Below, one piece after another: positions 61,637 to 64,000 of a DNA stretch of 64,000 nt; the first letter of the stretch is position 1, and each line of letters begins with the position of its first letter. The position numbers and the translations under genes are program-made. The stretch is from assembly GCA_000467935.1 (NCBI GenBank), contig KI259821.1, positions 62,001 to 126,000 on the forward strand, written 5' to 3'. Under the pieces are notes generated by a model. It saw only the letters and a program-made list of their open reading frames with translations. It was not told the origin of the DNA and made no database searches. The stretch comes from Peptostreptococcaceae bacterium oral taxon 113 str. W5053 (GTDB lineage: Bacteria; Bacillota; Clostridia; Tissierellales; Peptoniphilaceae).

Positions 61637-62914
61637 CTAACTTAAACCCTTTTCTAAAAAATCAAGCAAATGTTGGTTATCTTTTGTATTTTTAAAAGAA
61701 CGAATCAGATCATTGCCTATTTTTATATTTCCTTCTTGTTGCATTTTTCTTCTAAGCGTTGAAATAACTTCATATTCTCTTTGAGATAGTAATAATTCTT
61801 CTTTCCTCGTTCCCGATTTAAAAATATCCACTGCAGGAAAAATTCTTAAATCGGAAAGTTCTCTGGACAAGTGAATTTCCATATTTCCTGTTCCCTTAAA
61901 TTCTTCAAAAATTACATCGTCCATTCGTGAACCGGTTTCAATTAAGGCCGTTGCTAAAATTGTAAGGCTTCCGCCTTCTTCTATCTTTCTTGCGGCACCA
62001 AAAAATCGTTTCGGTTTATAAAAGGATGTCGGATCAATTCCTCCGGATAAAACTTTTCCTGATGTAGGCATGGATAAATTATAGGCCCTGGTTAAACGGG
62101 TAATGCTGTCTAGCAAAATTACTACATCTTTCCCCGTTTCCACCAATCTCTTTGCTCGTTCCAACAAAAATTCACTTAATCGAATATGATTTATCGGTTC
62201 TTCATCAAAAGTGGAAGCAACTACCTGGGAATGAATCGATCGGCGCATATCCGTTACCTCTTCCGGTCGTTCGTCAATTAATAAAACAAACAGAACCGTT
62301 TCCGGATTATTTCTTTCAATAGCCTTGGCAACAGATTTCAACAAAGTTGTTTTTCCAGTTTTTGGCGGAGCTACTATAAGTCCCCTTTGACCTTTCCCTA
62401 TTGGAGATAACAAATCCATCATTCGATTGGATATAGGACAATTTGGAAATTCCAAGCTTAATTTCTCTAAAGGAAAAATTGGTGTCAAATTATCAAAATC
62501 TTTTCGATAACGCATATTTTCCGCAGATACATCGTTAATGGAATGTAAATAAATTAAGGGGGCAAACTTTTCTCCCTCTCTTTGTTCTCGAACTACTCCA
62601 TGAATAAAGTCTCCCGTTTTCAGGCGAAAGCGACGAATTTGAGTCGGGGATACATAAATATCCTCTTCCGTACTGTTAAAGTCATCATTTCTTAAAAAAC
62701 CATATCCGTCTGAGTGAAGATCTAAAATTCCTACAGCATCTCGTTTTTGAGATTCTTTTTTGTTTAATTCTAAAGTCTCCTCTTTTCCCTCTAAAACAAC
62801 TTCTGTTAAAGCCGAAACCAACTCATCTTTTTTTAATTTTGAAACTCCGGGAAGATTCAGTTTTTTTGCACATTCTCTTAATTCTTTAACCGTCTTCTCT
62901 GCAAAATCAATCAT
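61637..62914 (-). CDS. rho: Transcription termination factor Rho
   Basis: A 425-residue hexameric RNA helicase. Rho_N helical region (residues 3-40, TVKELRECAKKLNLPG), an OB-fold RNA-binding domain with GILDLHSDGYGFLRNDDF, and the ATPase core with Walker A IVAPPKTGKTTLLKSVA and VILLDSITRLTRAYN. Starts six bases after glpX behind AGTAGGAT. The glpX-rho-rpmE order is conserved in Bacillota. Confidence 0.97.
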   Translation of the reverse strand: MIDFAEKTVKELRECAKKLNLPGVSKLKKDELVSALTEVVLEGKEETLELNKKESQKRDAVGILDLHSDGYGFLRNDDFNSTEEDIYVSPTQIRRFRLKTGDFIHGVVREQREGEKFAPLIYLHSINDVSAENMRYRKDFDNLTPIFPLEKLSLEFPNCPISNRMMDLLSPIGKGQRGLIVAPPKTGKTTLLKSVAKAIERNNPETVLFVLLIDERPEEVTDMRRSIHSQVVASTFDEEPINHIRLSEFLLERAKRLVETGKDVVILLDSITRLTRAYNLSMPTSGKVLSGGIDPTSFYKPKRFFGAARKIEEGGSLTILATALIETGSRMDDVIFEEFKGTGNMEIHLSRELSDLRIFPAVDIFKSGTRKEELLLSQREYEVISTLRRKMQQEGNIKIGNDLIRSFKNTKDNQHLLDFLEKGLS

Positions 62915-62920
62915 ATAATC

Positions 62921-63895
62921 CTACTTTTGAAAATATTCCGGTTTACGAGTCAAAATATGAACCGCTTCAATTTTTCTTGCCGTACCGGTTTGAACACGTA
63001 ATACCAAAGATGAAGTGCGAACTCGATTATTCCCTAAGTTTACAACGCCCGGCATTAAATCTCCATCTGTTACCCCTGTTGCTGCAAAGAGGGCATCCTC
63101 ACCTTTAACCAAATCTGATATTTCTAAAATTCGATCCACATCTTCAATGCCCATTTCCTTGCAACGTCGAATTTCTTCTTCGGTATGAGGATCCAGGCGA
63201 GCCTGGAAAACTCCACCTAATGCCTTAATAGCCACTGCGGCAATAACGCCTTCCGGCGCTCCTCCGGAACCGATTAAAAGATCTACCCCTGAATCCTTAT
63301 AACAAGTAGCAATTGCTGCAGCAATATCTCCTGCACGAAACAGTTTGATACGTGCCCCTGTTGCCCTCACCCGACGAATCAATTCAGCGTGACGAGGACG
63401 ATCCAACATGGAAACGGTTAACTCGGACACCTCTTTGTTTAATGCTTTTGCCAATCTGCGTAAATTTACTTCAATGGGCAAATCCATATGCACAGCATCT
63501 TTTGCTTTCGGACCGGCTGCCAATTTATGCATATACATATCCGGTGCATGGAACAAATCTCCTCTGGGTGCAACCGCTACAACAGCAATAGCATTTTCCA
63601 ACCCTTTAGCTACCAATTCCGTTCCGTCCACCGGGTCTACGGCAATATCTACCTTTACAGAATTTTCGCCGGCTTTCCCAATCTGTTCCCCGATATAAAG
63701 CATAGGAGCCTCATCCATTTCTCCTTCACCGATAACGACAATACCGTCGATATCTAAATCATCGAACATTTCCCTCATGCCTTCAACAGCAGCTTCGTCC
63801 ACAGCATTTTTATCGCCACGTCCCAAAAACTTTGCGCTTTGAATCGCAGCTACTTCTGTAACACGTACTAAATTTAATGTCAAATTTCTATCCAT
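62921..63895 (-). CDS. glpX: Fructose-1,6-bisphosphatase class II
   Basis: A 324-residue GlpX-type phosphatase that makes fructose-6-phosphate in gluconeogenesis. Metal and phosphate sites are in VVIGEGEMDEAPMLYIGE (about residue 52), VDIAVDPVDGTELVAKG (about 80), LIGSGGAPEGVIAA (about 207) and the C-terminal domain. GGAGGGG precedes the ATG. Located between a transaldolase-type gene and rho, as in B. subtilis relatives. Confidence 0.96.
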   Translation of the reverse strand: MDRNLTLNLVRVTEVAAIQSAKFLGRGDKNAVDEAAVEGMREMFDDLDIDGIVVIGEGEMDEAPMLYIGEQIGKAGENSVKVDIAVDPVDGTELVAKGLENAIAVVAVAPRGDLFHAPDMYMHKLAAGPKAKDAVHMDLPIEVNLRRLAKALNKEVSELTVSMLDRPRHAELIRRVRATGARIKLFRAGDIAAAIATCYKDSGVDLLIGSGGAPEGVIAAVAIKALGGVFQARLDPHTEEEIRRCKEMGIEDVDRILEISDLVKGEDALFAATGVTDGDLMPGVVNLGNNRVRTSSLVLRVQTGTARKIEAVHILTRKPEYFQK

Positions 63896-63908
63896 GATAT
63901 CCCCTCCA

Positions 63909-64000
63909 TCACTTTTTTGGAATTTTTTCCCAATCCTTTAAAAAACGCTCAATCCCAATATCCGTTAAAGGATGTTTTACCATTTGCTCAAAAACTTTGA
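63909..64000 (-). CDS. C-terminus of transaldolase / fructose-6-phosphate aldolase-type protein
   Basis: Only the last 29 codons are visible, ending 13 bases before glpX. The reading KHPLTDIGIERFLKDWEKI is characteristic of the C-terminus of small transaldolases (FSA/TalC-like), in keeping with the tal-glpX-rho order of related genomes. Transaldolase and aldolase activity cannot be separated from this fragment. Confidence 0.85.
   Translation of the reverse strand, partial: KVFEQMVKHPLTDIGIERFLKDWEKIPKK

Noticed and set aside
1..64000. CRISPR array, prophage, intact insertion sequence, riboswitch or T-box
   Set aside because: No regularly spaced repeats, phage structural genes, transposase frames or conserved riboswitch/T-box core sequences were seen on reading both strands.

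Overview
The window is a gene-dense, low-GC chromosomal segment from an anaerobic member of the Bacillota. Clostridia sensu lato is most likely, perhaps the Tissierellia/Peptostreptococcales side; that finer placement is a guess from gene content. Supporting signs are a complete Rnf ferredoxin:NAD oxidoreductase operon, AGGAGG-type ribosome sites, TTGACA/TATAAT promoters, tRNA genes with encoded CCA, a long-form hibernation factor, a Bacillus-type SOS box and the glpX-rho-rpmE-prfA-prmC-murA neighbourhood. Nearly all genes are on the minus strand. The plus-strand exceptions are rodA, an unknown membrane protein gene, brnQ and pepF.

Layout by coordinate. 1-2.7 kb: mreB (cut by the edge), radC, maf, a Gx-type membrane protein and a NusG-domain-II protein. 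2.8-8.2 kb: rnfCDGEAB (transcribed rnfC first), ending in a strong terminator and preceded by tRNA-Leu(GAG) whose promoter may also feed the operon. 8.4-12.3 kb: polA-coaE-lytic transglycosylase. 12.4-12.6 kb: tandem tRNA-Leu(CAG) and (CAA). 12.6-17.9 kb: trmL-Na/Pi cotransporter-trxB, and nth-vanW. 18-19.1 kb: rodA. 19.5-27.1 kb: a probable metal-chelate (metallophore, haem or corrinoid) acquisition locus with a lipoprotein, FecCD permease, FecE ATPase, two half-size ABC exporters and an ArsR-type regulator. 27.2-31.7 kb: cls, typA, an orphan RsbW-like ATPase, engB. 31.7-37.3 kb: tig-clpP-clpX-lon proteostasis cluster. 37.4-42 kb: cca-glmM-degV-mnmA. 42.2-45.7 kb: MFS transporter, DUF952 protein, secreted SH3-glucosaminidase. 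45.7-50.5 kb: uvrBA with a LexA operator. 50.7-55.4 kb: unknown membrane protein, tRNA-Lys, brnQ, hpf, pepF. 55.4-57 kb: a 600-bp region with a large hairpin and a decayed small transcription unit, then a second mreB-like gene. 57.1-64 kb: murA, prfA, prmC, DUF1385, rpmE, rho, glpX and the tail of a transaldolase-type gene.

Most of the window is core housekeeping: envelope synthesis, translation, DNA repair, proteolysis and energy conservation. I found no CRISPR array, prophage, intact insertion sequence or clear undescribed defence system. The most unusual items are an RnfG with two FMN-binding domains, two atypical MreB homologues, the ABC-exporter/FecBCD locus with an internal terminator and a tandemly duplicated regulator promoter, an apparent one-base frameshift at the MFS gene start, and the orphan transcription unit near 55.5-55.9 kb.
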